DNA of 64,000 nucleotides, from contig CAVWHE010000002.1 of assembly GCA_963754845.1 (NCBI GenBank), positions 1 through 64,000 on the forward strand, written 5' to 3'. The number at the start of each line of letters is the position of its first letter. Positions within the stretch are counted from its first letter, which is position 1. Made by a program: the position numbers and the translations under genes. Of this stretch, positions 16,875-26,333 are shown piece by piece. Below the pieces are notes generated by a model, which saw nothing but the letters and a program-made list of their open reading frames with translations, was not told the origin of the DNA and ran no database searches. The DNA comes from JAKASV01 sp963754845. GTDB taxonomy: Bacteria; Babelota; Babeliae; Babelales; Vermiphilaceae.

Positions 16875-19232
16875 CTAGCGCGCGGTTTCGCGCTGCTCGC
16901 CGCGGCTTGGTACGCGTGCTACGGGCGTCGTACTGCCCTCGTTGCCCAGCGTTACGGACCATGTTGGCCTAAGGCCGCCGGAGAGGCTGAAGCGCGATTG
17001 GCTGCCGCGTCGCTCACCTCTCACCGCTGCACTGCTCCCCTGTTCTTCGTGTGCATCGCACGATGTGGCAGCGATGCTGACCCCCGTCGGTGCACGACAC
17101 CCTTCAGAGATTCTGGCCGTTGTTTCTGCGTGCGTTGTGTGCAGTGTAGTGTTGCCGAAGAGGCTGAGTGGCGAATGACTGTTGTGCTGTTGAACCTCCG
17201 CCGGAACATGACCGACATGCCCTGTCTCATCAGCATCCTCGTCCCTGGCCGACGTGCGAGGCCGTCTGGAAAGATTGATCGGTGTTTCCGTGAACGCCAG
17301 CGTTGCAGCACGAGCTAGGTGTGTTGGCACTGCAAGCGGTGTCGCGGGAATCGCCTCCCCTGTTAATTGGCCAGGGGCGACTCCTCCCAAAATCTCGTCG
17401 GCCGCAGCGTGGAGAGCGCGGGCCAGTGCGGCTCTGGCGAGGTCAGAGCACGCTGCCGTAGCCCCTGCTGATCCACCGAGAGAGCCACCGGTTCTTCTGA
17501 AGATCGTTGAAGCCCGCGGTGCCGATGGGTTAACTGGGTCGATGTGAGTAGCGCTGGTGCCTTGGTGCGGTGCTTCTTGTGCGTACTGGCTGCGAAGTTT
17601 TTTAGCCATAATGTACTCAAATGCGTCACGCACATGCTTGCGTTTAATGCGGTCGTAGCGTGCGGGGTTAATACGTGCTTCACCGTTGCTGTGGCGGTAC
17701 TCGGCATCAATGTATTCGGTTGCCGCGCGCGAGCTAGCTTCACTAAAGATGCTCTCGAGTTCGGCGCCGCTGAAGCCCTCACTTCGGTCGACAATATATT
17801 TCCAGAAGGCGGCCGCTGCTGCCAACCCCGAGCTTTGCGAAGCTATAATTGAGAGCGCCGAGTATCTCAAAAACGTGGGGATGGTAAGTGCCGGGTCAAT
17901 GTACTGTGCAAAGTTTTTAAGATAAACTTCGATGATACCAAGACGCTGCTCGTGTTCTGGTAGCCCGATAGCGATCGGCTCAAGGCGCCCCGGACGAACG
18001 AGCGCCGGATCGAAGAACCACGCGTCTTCGTTCGATGTGGCGACCACAAAAACGTGAGGGTACTTGTTGCAATCGAAAGCATTAAGGAGTTCGTCAACGG
18101 TCCGACGATCCTCGCGATGTTCCGATGCCGTAGGACCAGCGTTACGCCTTCCGGCAACGGCATCAAGTTCATCGAGATTTAAGATGATCGGCTTAATAAC
18201 ACGGGCCCCTTCGCCGGCCTGTTGGTGTTGTCCAAGCAAGTAACGTCCAAATGCAGCCTTCGCGCGTGCCACGAAGCTCCGTGGTTGTGGCTGTCGCGCA
18301 TGACCGGCAATAAGCGCCAGGCGTTCAGCGCTGCCGTAGAGATTTTCAGCAAATTCTCGTATTTGTAATGGAGTCATGGATCGCAGGCTTGTATCGACGG
18401 CTCGCGCAGTTGAATCGGCCCGCCCAAAAGCACGTTTGACGCCCTGGGCACCCGTGCCGACGTACACATTGAGCCACGATGCTGCCGATTCGCGCATGCG
18501 CGGGCAACCCGTGTGATAAGCTATGTAATCGGCCATAGTTGTTTTGCCAGTACCCGACGGTCCTGTGAGAAGGATCCCCCGACCTCGTGTTGCGCCAAAG
18601 CGTGCAAAGGCAGCGGGGTGATTGACCTGCCAAATGGCCCGGTGGACCGGCTCTGGTACGCTCTCAGGTGTCAAGTTTGGACATCGTTTGACAAAGAGAT
18701 CATCCCGCCACTCGGTGCCGGTACCAACATCGCCGTAGTGAATGCGTCTGAGAGCGTTGAGGGCAAGCTTCATCGAGCGTGGGCTGAGGTGATTGAGTGG
18801 CGGCAACTGATCAACCCTGCGCACCTGGTGCTCATCGATGTAACGCATAATGAGTGCTGCACGCTCACGCTTTTCACGCCTGAGTCGCCGGATGCCCGGC
18901 ATGAGCCGTACAAGAGGATCAATGGTGAAGCTGTGGAGGGCCCCAGCGCTTTGGTGGACGGCAGCAACAGCGCCGGCACACTCAAAGGCGACTTTGTATG
19001 GCAACATACCGCGACTTCGCAGATACTTATAAACGCCAAGACCACATACCAAGGAGGTGGCACTCGTTAACTCTCTCCTCATCCTTTGCTTTGCTATCGC
19101 ATATTCATCAGCTACAATGCCGTGAAGGGTAAAAAGTTGTTCGAGCTGATCGCCGCCATGGGGTTCGCTGGCGACAAGGCTGCACGTGAAGAGAAAGAAG
19201 TACACAGCGAACCAGAAATTTTTTCTCAGCAT
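16875..19232 (-). CDS. Membrane-anchored AAA ATPase with insertion and long disordered tail
   Basis: 785 residues from ATG 19232 (MLRKNFWF; GGGGGA 9-14 bases upstream). N-terminal signal or anchor helix (FAVYFFLFTCSLVA), then a second hydrophobic segment (~residues 60-105), then the AAA domain: Walker A GPSGTGKT, Walker B IILNLDELDA, sensor-1 VVATSNED, Arg finger in VRPGRLE. Walker A and B are ~150 residues apart rather than ~55, so an insert sits in the core. About 200 C-terminal residues are low in complexity and rich in Ala, Thr and Ser. The two-helix-plus-AAA layout resembles FtsH, but no HExxH protease is present. A smaller paralogue in topology lies at 21,469. Confidence 0.7.
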   Translation of the reverse strand: MLRKNFWFAVYFFLFTCSLVASEPHGGDQLEQLFTLHGIVADEYAIAKQRMRRELTSATSLVCGLGVYKYLRSRGMLPYKVAFECAGAVAAVHQSAGALHSFTIDPLVRLMPGIRRLRREKRERAALIMRYIDEHQVRRVDQLPPLNHLSPRSMKLALNALRRIHYGDVGTGTEWRDDLFVKRCPNLTPESVPEPVHRAIWQVNHPAAFARFGATRGRGILLTGPSGTGKTTMADYIAYHTGCPRMRESAASWLNVYVGTGAQGVKRAFGRADSTARAVDTSLRSMTPLQIREFAENLYGSAERLALIAGHARQPQPRSFVARAKAAFGRYLLGQHQQAGEGARVIKPIILNLDELDAVAGRRNAGPTASEHREDRRTVDELLNAFDCNKYPHVFVVATSNEDAWFFDPALVRPGRLEPIAIGLPEHEQRLGIIEVYLKNFAQYIDPALTIPTFLRYSALSIIASQSSGLAAAAAFWKYIVDRSEGFSGAELESIFSEASSRAATEYIDAEYRHSNGEARINPARYDRIKRKHVRDAFEYIMAKKLRSQYAQEAPHQGTSATHIDPVNPSAPRASTIFRRTGGSLGGSAGATAACSDLARAALARALHAAADEILGGVAPGQLTGEAIPATPLAVPTHLARAATLAFTETPINLSRRPRTSARDEDADETGHVGHVPAEVQQHNSHSPLSLFGNTTLHTTHAETTARISEGCRAPTGVSIAATSCDAHEEQGSSAAVRGERRGSQSRFSLSGGLRPTWSVTLGNEGSTTPVARVPSRGEQRETAR

Positions 19233-19442
19233 GCGCATATCCCCCACGAGCACTCGAAACATGAAGACCGTGCGTCTAATACCTCTAGGATCGTCGACCG
19301 CAAAAAAAATGAACACCGATAGAACTGTATCACAAGAACAATGCATTGAAAAGGCCTTCGATGAGCCCGATTTTAAAATTCCGCTTGAAATATTGCAGAG
19401 AGCGGGAGATGTTTTTGGTCATGATCGCGTTATACTGAGCGC

Positions 19443-21437
19443 ATGTTCATAACAGTAAGGTTGCTACGAGGCTACCAAGAGCCACTCCTTTACCACGTTA
19501 CATCTGACGTGGCGAGCACGTGCACTGTCGGGGCCCTCGTGAGGGTCCCCTTTCGAACCGAAAAGCTTAGTGCATTTGTTACCGAGATCCACGCAGAAAG
19601 ACCAAAGACCGAGCGCGCGTTTACCGTCAGGGATGTACTCAACGTCGAACCGGTGCCCAACGATGAGCATTATCTCAGCTTTGTAACGTGTTTGGCGCAC
19701 ACCTATCACCTTGATTGTGTCACCATCGTGCGGCGCATTCGTCACTTCTTATCACAAAGGGAACTTTCGAAGGCAGCAGCAACGGATGAACCATCTACGC
19801 CGCCTTGTGATTCTCGCGTTGTTTTGACTGACGAACAGAGGTTCATCGTCGAGTCCTACATCCCTGTCGTTGATGATCCTCGCTATGAGCCGGCCCTCAT
19901 CCATGGTGTTACGGGTTCGGGCAAGACCGAAGTTTACAAAAAGCTCATAGCGCGGACGCTTGAGGTCGGCAGAAGCGCCATGTTCTTGCTTCCTGAGGTT
20001 TCTCTAGCGCTCACCTTCGAAACTATCCTTGCCAAGGGCTTATGTGGTGCGACGCATGTCGTACGTGGGTTTCACTCAGCAACACCCGTTTCAGAGAAAA
20101 AACAAACGTGGCGTATGCTCATCAACGCTGAACCCGTCGTCCTTGTTGGTGTGCATCTGCCAATTTTTCTGCCGATAGCCAATCTCGGGCTCATTATCGT
20201 CGACGAGGAGCACGACGTTGGCTATCAGGAAAAGAGAAACCCGCAGATTAATAGTAAAGACGCGGCGATTATGCGTGCCCACCACTACAAGATACCCATT
20301 ATCATGGGATCGGCGACGCCTTCGCTTTCCTCGATTTACAACGTCAAAAAACGTGGTTGGCGAATTTTTAACTTAACCAAACGATACGCGGGAAATTTCC
20401 CCGTCGTCAAAACGGTGTATCTGACGAGTCGTACTCCACGAACCGCTTGCCGCGCGAAAGCAAATTTTTGGATCAGCGACGAACTTCATGCGGCGCTCGA
20501 GGATCGTTTAGCAAAAAAAGAACAGAGCATCATTTTTATTAATCGTCGCGGGTTGAGCTTTTTTGTACAATGCCGCTTTTGTAACTTTGTTCCATCATGC
20601 ATGTCCTGTTCGGTGAGTCTGACGCTTCATGAGGGTGACGAACTCGTGTGTCACTATTGTGGTTTTGGCATGGCAAAACCGCAGGAGTGCCCGCAATGCC
20701 ACAAGGGCTCCAAGCCCTTCGTCCAGCGCGGCATCGGCACTCAAAGCGTCGTGCGCATTGTCGAAAAACTTTTTCCCCACGCAATCGTCGCGCGTGCCGA
20801 TCTCGATGCCACGCGCAACAATTGCCTCTGGCAACAAACACTTACCGACTTCAAAGATGGTGCGATCGATATTCTCGTAGGAACGCAGACCATAACCAAA
20901 GGATTCCATTTCCCCCGCGTCACCCTCGTTGGTATTCTGTGGGCCGACGTCAACCTCCATTTCCCCTCTTACAACGCGTCGGAGACAACGCTTCAGCAAA
21001 TTATCCAGGTTGCCGGGCGCGCGGGACGTCAAAGTGCGGAGAGTCTCGTTATCGTGCAGGCAATGGAGCGCCACGCCATCTTCGCCTATGCAAACGAGGC
21101 TTCCTACAAGGAGTTTTGCGAGCATGAGCTTGCCGAGCGGGCATGCGCTGGCTATCCGCCCTGCGCTCGGCTCCTTGGACTGGAACTTGCCAACGCGGAT
21201 GACGATGCTGTTGAGCGCGATGCTCTCGAACTCGCCAAAGCGCTCCGCGAACGTGCAGACGACACAACGAAAATCCTGGGGCCAACAAGGCCACCGGTAT
21301 GGAAAATTCGCAACGTCTGTCTCCGCATGATGTATCTCAAGGGGCCAAGTTTTGCCACCATGCTTGACCTTCTAGGGGTGCACGACGCCCTTGCGCTTAC
21401 AAGTACGGTCAACGTCATCCTCAATCCGCTTCAATAA
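19443..21437 (+). CDS. priA: Primosomal helicase PriA
   Basis: Restarts stalled replication forks by recognising fork DNA and loading the replicative helicase. DEAH-like core: Walker A GVTGSGKTEVY, DEEHD (motif II), GSATPS (motif III), GTQTITKGFHFPRV and QVAGRAGRQ (motifs V/VI). Two zinc clusters: CRFCNFVPSCMSC and CHYCG with CPQC. 664 residues; somewhat shorter than the E. coli protein (732) at the N-terminal domain. Start ATG 19443. It lies between two minus-strand membrane AAA ATPases. Confidence 0.95.
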   Translation: MFITVRLLRGYQEPLLYHVTSDVASTCTVGALVRVPFRTEKLSAFVTEIHAERPKTERAFTVRDVLNVEPVPNDEHYLSFVTCLAHTYHLDCVTIVRRIRHFLSQRELSKAAATDEPSTPPCDSRVVLTDEQRFIVESYIPVVDDPRYEPALIHGVTGSGKTEVYKKLIARTLEVGRSAMFLLPEVSLALTFETILAKGLCGATHVVRGFHSATPVSEKKQTWRMLINAEPVVLVGVHLPIFLPIANLGLIIVDEEHDVGYQEKRNPQINSKDAAIMRAHHYKIPIIMGSATPSLSSIYNVKKRGWRIFNLTKRYAGNFPVVKTVYLTSRTPRTACRAKANFWISDELHAALEDRLAKKEQSIIFINRRGLSFFVQCRFCNFVPSCMSCSVSLTLHEGDELVCHYCGFGMAKPQECPQCHKGSKPFVQRGIGTQSVVRIVEKLFPHAIVARADLDATRNNCLWQQTLTDFKDGAIDILVGTQTITKGFHFPRVTLVGILWADVNLHFPSYNASETTLQQIIQVAGRAGRQSAESLVIVQAMERHAIFAYANEASYKEFCEHELAERACAGYPPCARLLGLELANADDDAVERDALELAKALRERADDTTKILGPTRPPVWKIRNVCLRMMYLKGPSFATMLDLLGVHDALALTSTVNVILNPLQ

Positions 21438-21468
21438 ATGAGCACCATGAGATGAGTGTACGTACCGC

Positions 21469-22982
21469 TCATAGGCTGCTGGCCAGCACCCCCCGACGGT
21501 CGGCGTCGCACCACCCATCACCATTTTCCATGGCGTTGTGCCGGGGCATGCGGCGTCGGAGCAGCACCGTACGTTGTTGATCCGACTGCTCTGATTCCCC
21601 GCGCTCATCAGCGCAAGCTCGGACAGGGAACCCCCTGCCGTGCTGCGAGTACTCACGAGCAGCGATCTGTGAACGCGCACGTGCTCGATTGAGCTCGTCG
21701 GTGATGATGCGTCTAAGGCCGATACCTTGTGGACGTCGTTCCCTGTGGCCCTGATAAAAGGCTTCACGGCGGTTGGCGTTGCTCATGGCACCATAGATGA
21801 CGTCGGGCGTGAGGCCATGCGTTTGTCTGGCGAGCCCATCGATGAACGCTGCGTCGAGGGCGCGCCGCATCACCGGATACCTGTTTGCTGCCGCTTGGAA
21901 CATAAGACCTCGTGTTTGTTGGTTGGGGACAGGAATTTCAATAACGTAACTGAGGCGACCAAGGCGACTAATGAGCGAATCGGCAAGATCGCGCAGCCTG
22001 CTGTTGGTGGCCATGATGGTGATGACATTTTCTGGGGCATCTACACCATCAAGGAGCGGCAAGAGAGTGTTGAGAGCCTCGCGATGGGCTTCGGAAGAGC
22101 CCCCCCGTTGGTAGATGGTCGACGTGCTATCGAATCGGCTTCGTCAAGAAAGACAATAACGGGTCTGCCCGTTGAGCGCGCCCGTGCGGCCGCTTCGGCG
22201 TAAATTCCGCGAATTTTCTTTGCCGCATTGCCGACGTACTTGCCGAAAATACTCGCTGCCTCATACGTCATGAGCTCGCAACCAGCTTTCTCTGCAATCC
22301 ATTGAGCCGCGTGGGTTTTGCCTGTGCCTGGGCGGCCATAAAGAAGTATGCCGTGCGGTAGGCCGATGCCCTCATAATGCCCAGAGTGTCTGATGTGGTC
22401 GACGAGGATGTCCAGTTCTTCAGGACGCGGGCCCTCCCAAGGCTTCACGGGTTGGTGGGGGCACTGCCGGCCATATCGTATGATCTCGGCACGAACGGTG
22501 TCTATGGTGGCAACGTCGGCATCCGAACGACATTCGGAATACTCGGGAAGGTCGTGTACTTTCACGTCGCCATTATGAATTATCCTCATAAGATTGCGCC
22601 AGGCACGATCCTTGTTTATGCGTGCATTTTTAAGGCGAGAAAAAGTGAATGGTAGGTATGAGCACGCCTTTGCTCCCCACCCAACGACGGGTTCAAAGAT
22701 GCCGCGCGAGAAGGTATATGCAGCGCCGCATGCGCCCAAAACTGCCTCGCCGCGTGTCCGTGCATCGGAGATCCTTCGCGTTAGAAGTGCGCCGCCAAAA
22801 AGGGCTGCAAAAGGCAGGAATTGCTGAATCGATTCCTTGGTCTGCCTGAGCGCAAAAGCATATGTAGTGTTGGCATAGCGCACGCAGTTAAGTGCCTCCT
22901 GAAAATTATCGTTTACCGCGTGCATTGCGAGCGTCGCAGCAATTCCTACAATGAGCATCGCGTTTTTTAATTCCATGTTCAT
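21469..22982 (-). pseudogene. Membrane AAA ATPase, one-base frameshift in a G tract
   Basis: From ATG 22982 (MNMELKN; GAGG 5 bases upstream) the frame encodes two hydrophobic segments, then the AAA core: Walker A GILLYGRPGTGKTHAAQ, pore-like FGKYVGNAAKKI, Walker B VIVFLDEADSIA. It then breaks at a seven-G run (coding strand, near 22,107-22,113). The other frame continues exactly as expected (LPLLDGVDAPENVITIMATN, sensor 1, then LISRLGRLSYVIEIPVP) down to 21469. One added G restores a 504-residue protein. Close in type to spastin/FtsH-like AAA proteins, without a protease domain. This may be homopolymer sequencing error, phase variation or a real loss. Confidence 0.7.
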
Positions 22983-23309
22983 GAAAACCTCGTACAGCTT
23001 GCACAAAACTTCTGAAAAATAACATACATTCATGAGAACGATTGGCGCACCAAAAAGACCACCTGGACAGTGTAGCATGGGTGCGGTACACGTGCAAATG
23101 GCGTTCGCGTGGGGCATACGGTCGTGGAAAAAAATGTTAGACAGAAGTTATTGAGCAGTTACACAAATACGGGTGGTACCATGTTTGTGCCGTGGGGCAC
23201 AAAGAGCACACTTATTCACGTCCTCCCTTGCGTTTTGCCTGCTGCATGCACTAGGATGAGGGGTGTAGTACCCGCGGTATGTCCGCCTAGAGGTGAGGGC
23301 AATGGTTCC

Positions 23310-23627
23310 ATGAGGGTTTTCGTTTCTTTTTCATGCGGTCTTTTGCTTTCAAACCCTTGCCAGGCGATGGAGGGGGCGCGTGTGCTTCTGCGTACGAAAA
23401 CGCCAACGCATAAGGTTGATTATGGGCCGCAGAAGATCGTGAGAAGTTCGTCATACTCGGACCTCCATGCGTTATACTTGGAGGTCATGAGGAAAGAGGC
23501 GCACAAAATTGGCCAACATAGGGTGAGCGTTCAGAACGATCAGAATGTCGAAGAAGAAGAAAATCATAGACCGGAGCCCTCCGCAACAACGCCGGCATCG
23601 CACATCATAAAAAAAACGGCAGAATAA
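23310..23627 (+). CDS. Small secreted protein, unknown
   Basis: 105 residues from ATG 23310; the frame is open further upstream but that part lacks coding character. It begins with a short hydrophobic signal (MRVFVSFSCGLLLSNPCQA) with a likely cleavage after QA, followed by a basic, helical, charged chain and an acidic stretch (NVEEEENH). No motif recognised. It is convergent with the mlaD-gsp operon, 33 bases apart. Confidence 0.4.
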   Translation: MRVFVSFSCGLLLSNPCQAMEGARVLLRTKTPTHKVDYGPQKIVRSSSYSDLHALYLEVMRKEAHKIGQHRVSVQNDQNVEEEENHRPEPSATTPASHIIKKTAE

Positions 23628-23660
23628 GAACTTTACACGCACGTCACTATACGCTCCGCT

Positions 23661-25172
23661 CTACACACAAGGCACGAGGCACCGTGCTCCTTCGCCGCCG
23701 AACCTGATGCCGGCGCCGATGAAGACGTTGGCGTTGTGATGACTGGCGAAATCGTCGGCGCCAAAGACGAAGTAAAGGTTGTGAAAGCCGTAAATTCGAT
23801 TGAGCCATTTAAGGTGAGGTCGGCAGTCCCTCTCTTTGTTGAGACCACGAAAGTCGTACACTTCAAATGTCGTGAGCCAGCGAAGTCTCTCGGCCGTGAG
23901 TGGTAGATCGACATCGAGTCCAACGCCAGCGAAATAGCCGTCAAAGAGGCCCAAACGTACTGCTGCATCGCCGAATATTTTGCCAAACTGGACACCGACG
24001 TGCATTGTGTTGCGTTTGAATTTCTGGCGATGTCGCACGCATTGAAAGCGCAGACGTGCTTCATCATCAAGATTGAGTTTTTCGGCGTCGACGCAGCAGT
24101 CGTTGCCAAGCCCAGAAAAGCTGCATGAAATGTCGTCGCGGAATATGATGCCTCGCTGCGATGTTGCGAGTTCCACGAGAAAGAAATAATCATCGCTTGG
24201 ATGCACGCGAAGATCGAAGTAACCCTTAGAATCTTTGTGGGGATAGGATGTGTTGCGGAGGCACATGGCCTCAAAGTGTGCATCAAAAACGAGCTGCAAC
24301 GATCCGACACTATCAAAGCACGTACGAAGTTTCTGTGTCGCCGCTTTAAGGTCGTGGTAAACCCCATCTTCGTTTACCAATTTACCCGCGAGTCCTGCAC
24401 CCTTGTCAACCTTTTCGGCAATTGAACCCAGTGTTTTTAATCCCTGGCGGGCTTCGCGCAGCGTGTGCTCAACTTCGTCGGTGCCCGACTCAAATTTTGC
24501 TGTCAATCGCCCGACATCTTTGTCAAGAATGCGTGCAAGCTTTTCAAGATTTGCTTGAACGGAAACGAGGGTTTCTTTTTCAAGCTTCTGACACACGAAG
24601 CCAAGGGAGGAAAGTCCTGCAACGGCGGAACGCAGCCCCTCGACGAGGTCACGTATATTTTCGGCTGTTTCTGGTCGATTGATTGTTTTTTTGAGCTCGG
24701 CGACGACCTCTTCGACGGCACCTGTTATACGGCGACAACTTGCCAAGAGCTCATCGATGGATGTCGATGCCGCCCCCTCGGCCGTGGTAATAGTGCCGCC
24801 CGGTTCAAGGGGTGGCGTCGTTGAGTCGCCAGGGACAATTTCGACATACTTGGAACCTAAAAGTCCGTCCTGCCTAATCGCCGCGCGTGCGTTGGAGTAT
24901 ATGACGTGTTCATGATGGACAGCGAGGGTGACGTGGGCCTGCGATGGTCCCTGGCGCGTGAGCGTGACATCCTCAACCCAGCCCACGGTGACGCCCGAAA
25001 TTTTAAGGGCAGCCTTGCGTGAAAGGCCAGAAACATCGGTAAAAAGCGCGTGATACCGCATGTAGGCTATGCTGTCGAACCGAAATGCACCGATGTGAAA
25101 ACTCATGTAGGCAAAAATGGCAAGGGCTGCCACAATGAAGGAGCCCACGAGCAGCTCGATTCTTTTGTACAA
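23661..25172 (-). CDS. mlaD: MlaD/MCE-domain protein with C-terminal beta-barrel-like region
   Basis: Signal-anchor helix (LLVGSFIVAALAIFAYMSF), then an MCE domain (~residues 35-120) with VSGLSRKAALKISGVTVGWV and GLLGSKYVEIVPG, then a long coiled coil (~130-290). The last ~150 residues alternate aromatic and polar residues and end in VFIGAGIRFG, like an outer-membrane barrel or porin-like tail known from deltaproteobacterial MCE proteins. MCE proteins carry lipids across the periplasm. Last gene of a minus-strand operon (gspF-G-H-I-J-K-mlaD), 54 bases after gspK. The usual mla permease and ATPase genes are not adjacent. Confidence 0.8.
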   Translation of the reverse strand: MYKRIELLVGSFIVAALAIFAYMSFHIGAFRFDSIAYMRYHALFTDVSGLSRKAALKISGVTVGWVEDVTLTRQGPSQAHVTLAVHHEHVIYSNARAAIRQDGLLGSKYVEIVPGDSTTPPLEPGGTITTAEGAASTSIDELLASCRRITGAVEEVVAELKKTINRPETAENIRDLVEGLRSAVAGLSSLGFVCQKLEKETLVSVQANLEKLARILDKDVGRLTAKFESGTDEVEHTLREARQGLKTLGSIAEKVDKGAGLAGKLVNEDGVYHDLKAATQKLRTCFDSVGSLQLVFDAHFEAMCLRNTSYPHKDSKGYFDLRVHPSDDYFFLVELATSQRGIIFRDDISCSFSGLGNDCCVDAEKLNLDDEARLRFQCVRHRQKFKRNTMHVGVQFGKIFGDAAVRLGLFDGYFAGVGLDVDLPLTAERLRWLTTFEVYDFRGLNKERDCRPHLKWLNRIYGFHNLYFVFGADDFASHHNANVFIGAGIRFGGEGARCLVPCV

Positions 25173-25226
25173 TGTGCTTCTTCCTCGTTAGTCTGCTCGT
25201 GGTTTCACGAGTGGTCACCGGCGACC

Positions 25227-26333
25227 TCAAATCCAATAGATCTTCTTAATGCTCATGCGGGCTGGGGCTCCATTTTTTCTCTCGGCCATGTCACGCTCGA
25301 CGATGGCAAAAATGCGGTGTGTACTCTGTCCAACCGTTGCGTAGGATAACACCGAGAAGGTTTCAGGTCCAAAGGTTGGATTGAGGATGACCTCAGACTT
25401 CTTGGGTAACCCGTTGAAATTCTTTTTGTACATTTTAGCAAACTGAGTGTTCCAATCAGCAGGCCATCCGTACGAGCTTTTGAAATTTTTAATGAGCTGT
25501 TTCGCCTGATCGTCGAGGCCTTGCGCAGGTCGTTCAAGGCCAAGGAGAGCGCATACCGAGTGCGATAGGAGCCATGGATCAATCGTGCGCTTGTGCGACC
25601 ACACGGTGAAAATGTCAGTCAGATAAAGATTCTTTTTTTTGTCTTTGCCGGTTACCTGCTGCGCTTCATCAGGCGAGTAAAAAAGCATATTTTTAAAATG
25701 ATCAAAGGCCTTGACGGTGACGAGTTCGGTTACATCGCGTATTTCATCATCTCTGCCTTTAAGAAAAGCTTCAAGGCCCTTGAAGGCCTCCTCGCCTGAG
25801 CTGCCTGTGCCTATTTTTCCGCAGAAGCCCTCGAGAAATATCTTTACATCTTTGTTGTCGAAGGTGTGTCCCTGAAAATCGTAGAGCTCGTTGAGGTTGA
25901 TTTTGCCGTCCTCGCTCATAACGCATATTTTGATGGTTGCATCGATGCCATCTTTGGTGCCGTTGAGAGCAAACGTTTGCCAGCGCCCCAAAAGCGGAAG
26001 GAGCGTCATGAGCATCTTCTTTTCGTGCTCATTGCCCTTGTGGCCCTCTTTTTTTCCGTCCTTTCCCGGTTCCTTCTCTTCGTCCGCGTGCGCTTCCTTT
26101 TCCTCTCCCTTTCCCTTTGTACTCACAACATCAGCGTACGCCAGCTGACTCATCGCCATGTTGACGCCGCTCATGGCCAACTCCTGCGCCCTGCAACGAT
26201 CAGTAAACGTTTGCATAAAAGGAGCGTATACCATCCCTCGATTGACGAGGAACGTAACGAGGGCAATGGCAAGGGACACGACGATGAGGGTCACGATCAT
26301 TATGTAACCGCGCTGTGCTGATGTGCCCTTCAT
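25227..26333 (-). CDS. gspK: Type II secretion minor pseudopilin GspK
   Basis: 368 residues. Begins AQRGYIMIVTLIVVSLAIALV, a prepilin-like segment, then DRCRAQELAMSGVNMAM, typical of the GspK/PulK start. The diagnostic block SEDGKINLNELYDF follows a highly charged Lys/Glu insert (~residues 72-106). GspK caps the pseudopilus tip together with GspI and GspJ. The start ATG 26333 overlaps the gspJ stop by 4 bases, so translation is coupled. The insert of repeated KGKGEEKEAH-type residues is unusual for the family. Confidence 0.85.
   Translation of the reverse strand: MKGTSAQRGYIMIVTLIVVSLAIALVTFLVNRGMVYAPFMQTFTDRCRAQELAMSGVNMAMSQLAYADVVSTKGKGEEKEAHADEEKEPGKDGKKEGHKGNEHEKKMLMTLLPLLGRWQTFALNGTKDGIDATIKICVMSEDGKINLNELYDFQGHTFDNKDVKIFLEGFCGKIGTGSSGEEAFKGLEAFLKGRDDEIRDVTELVTVKAFDHFKNMLFYSPDEAQQVTGKDKKKNLYLTDIFTVWSHKRTIDPWLLSHSVCALLGLERPAQGLDDQAKQLIKNFKSSYGWPADWNTQFAKMYKKNFNGLPKKSEVILNPTFGPETFSVLSYATVGQSTHRIFAIVERDMAERKNGAPARMSIKKIYWI

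Noticed and set aside
22041..23117. The first frame of the AAA gene as a separate intact gene
   Set aside because: It ends in a meaningless tail (LPKPIARLSTLSCRSLMV) exactly where the other frame continues with sensor-1 sequence, so this is one frameshifted gene.
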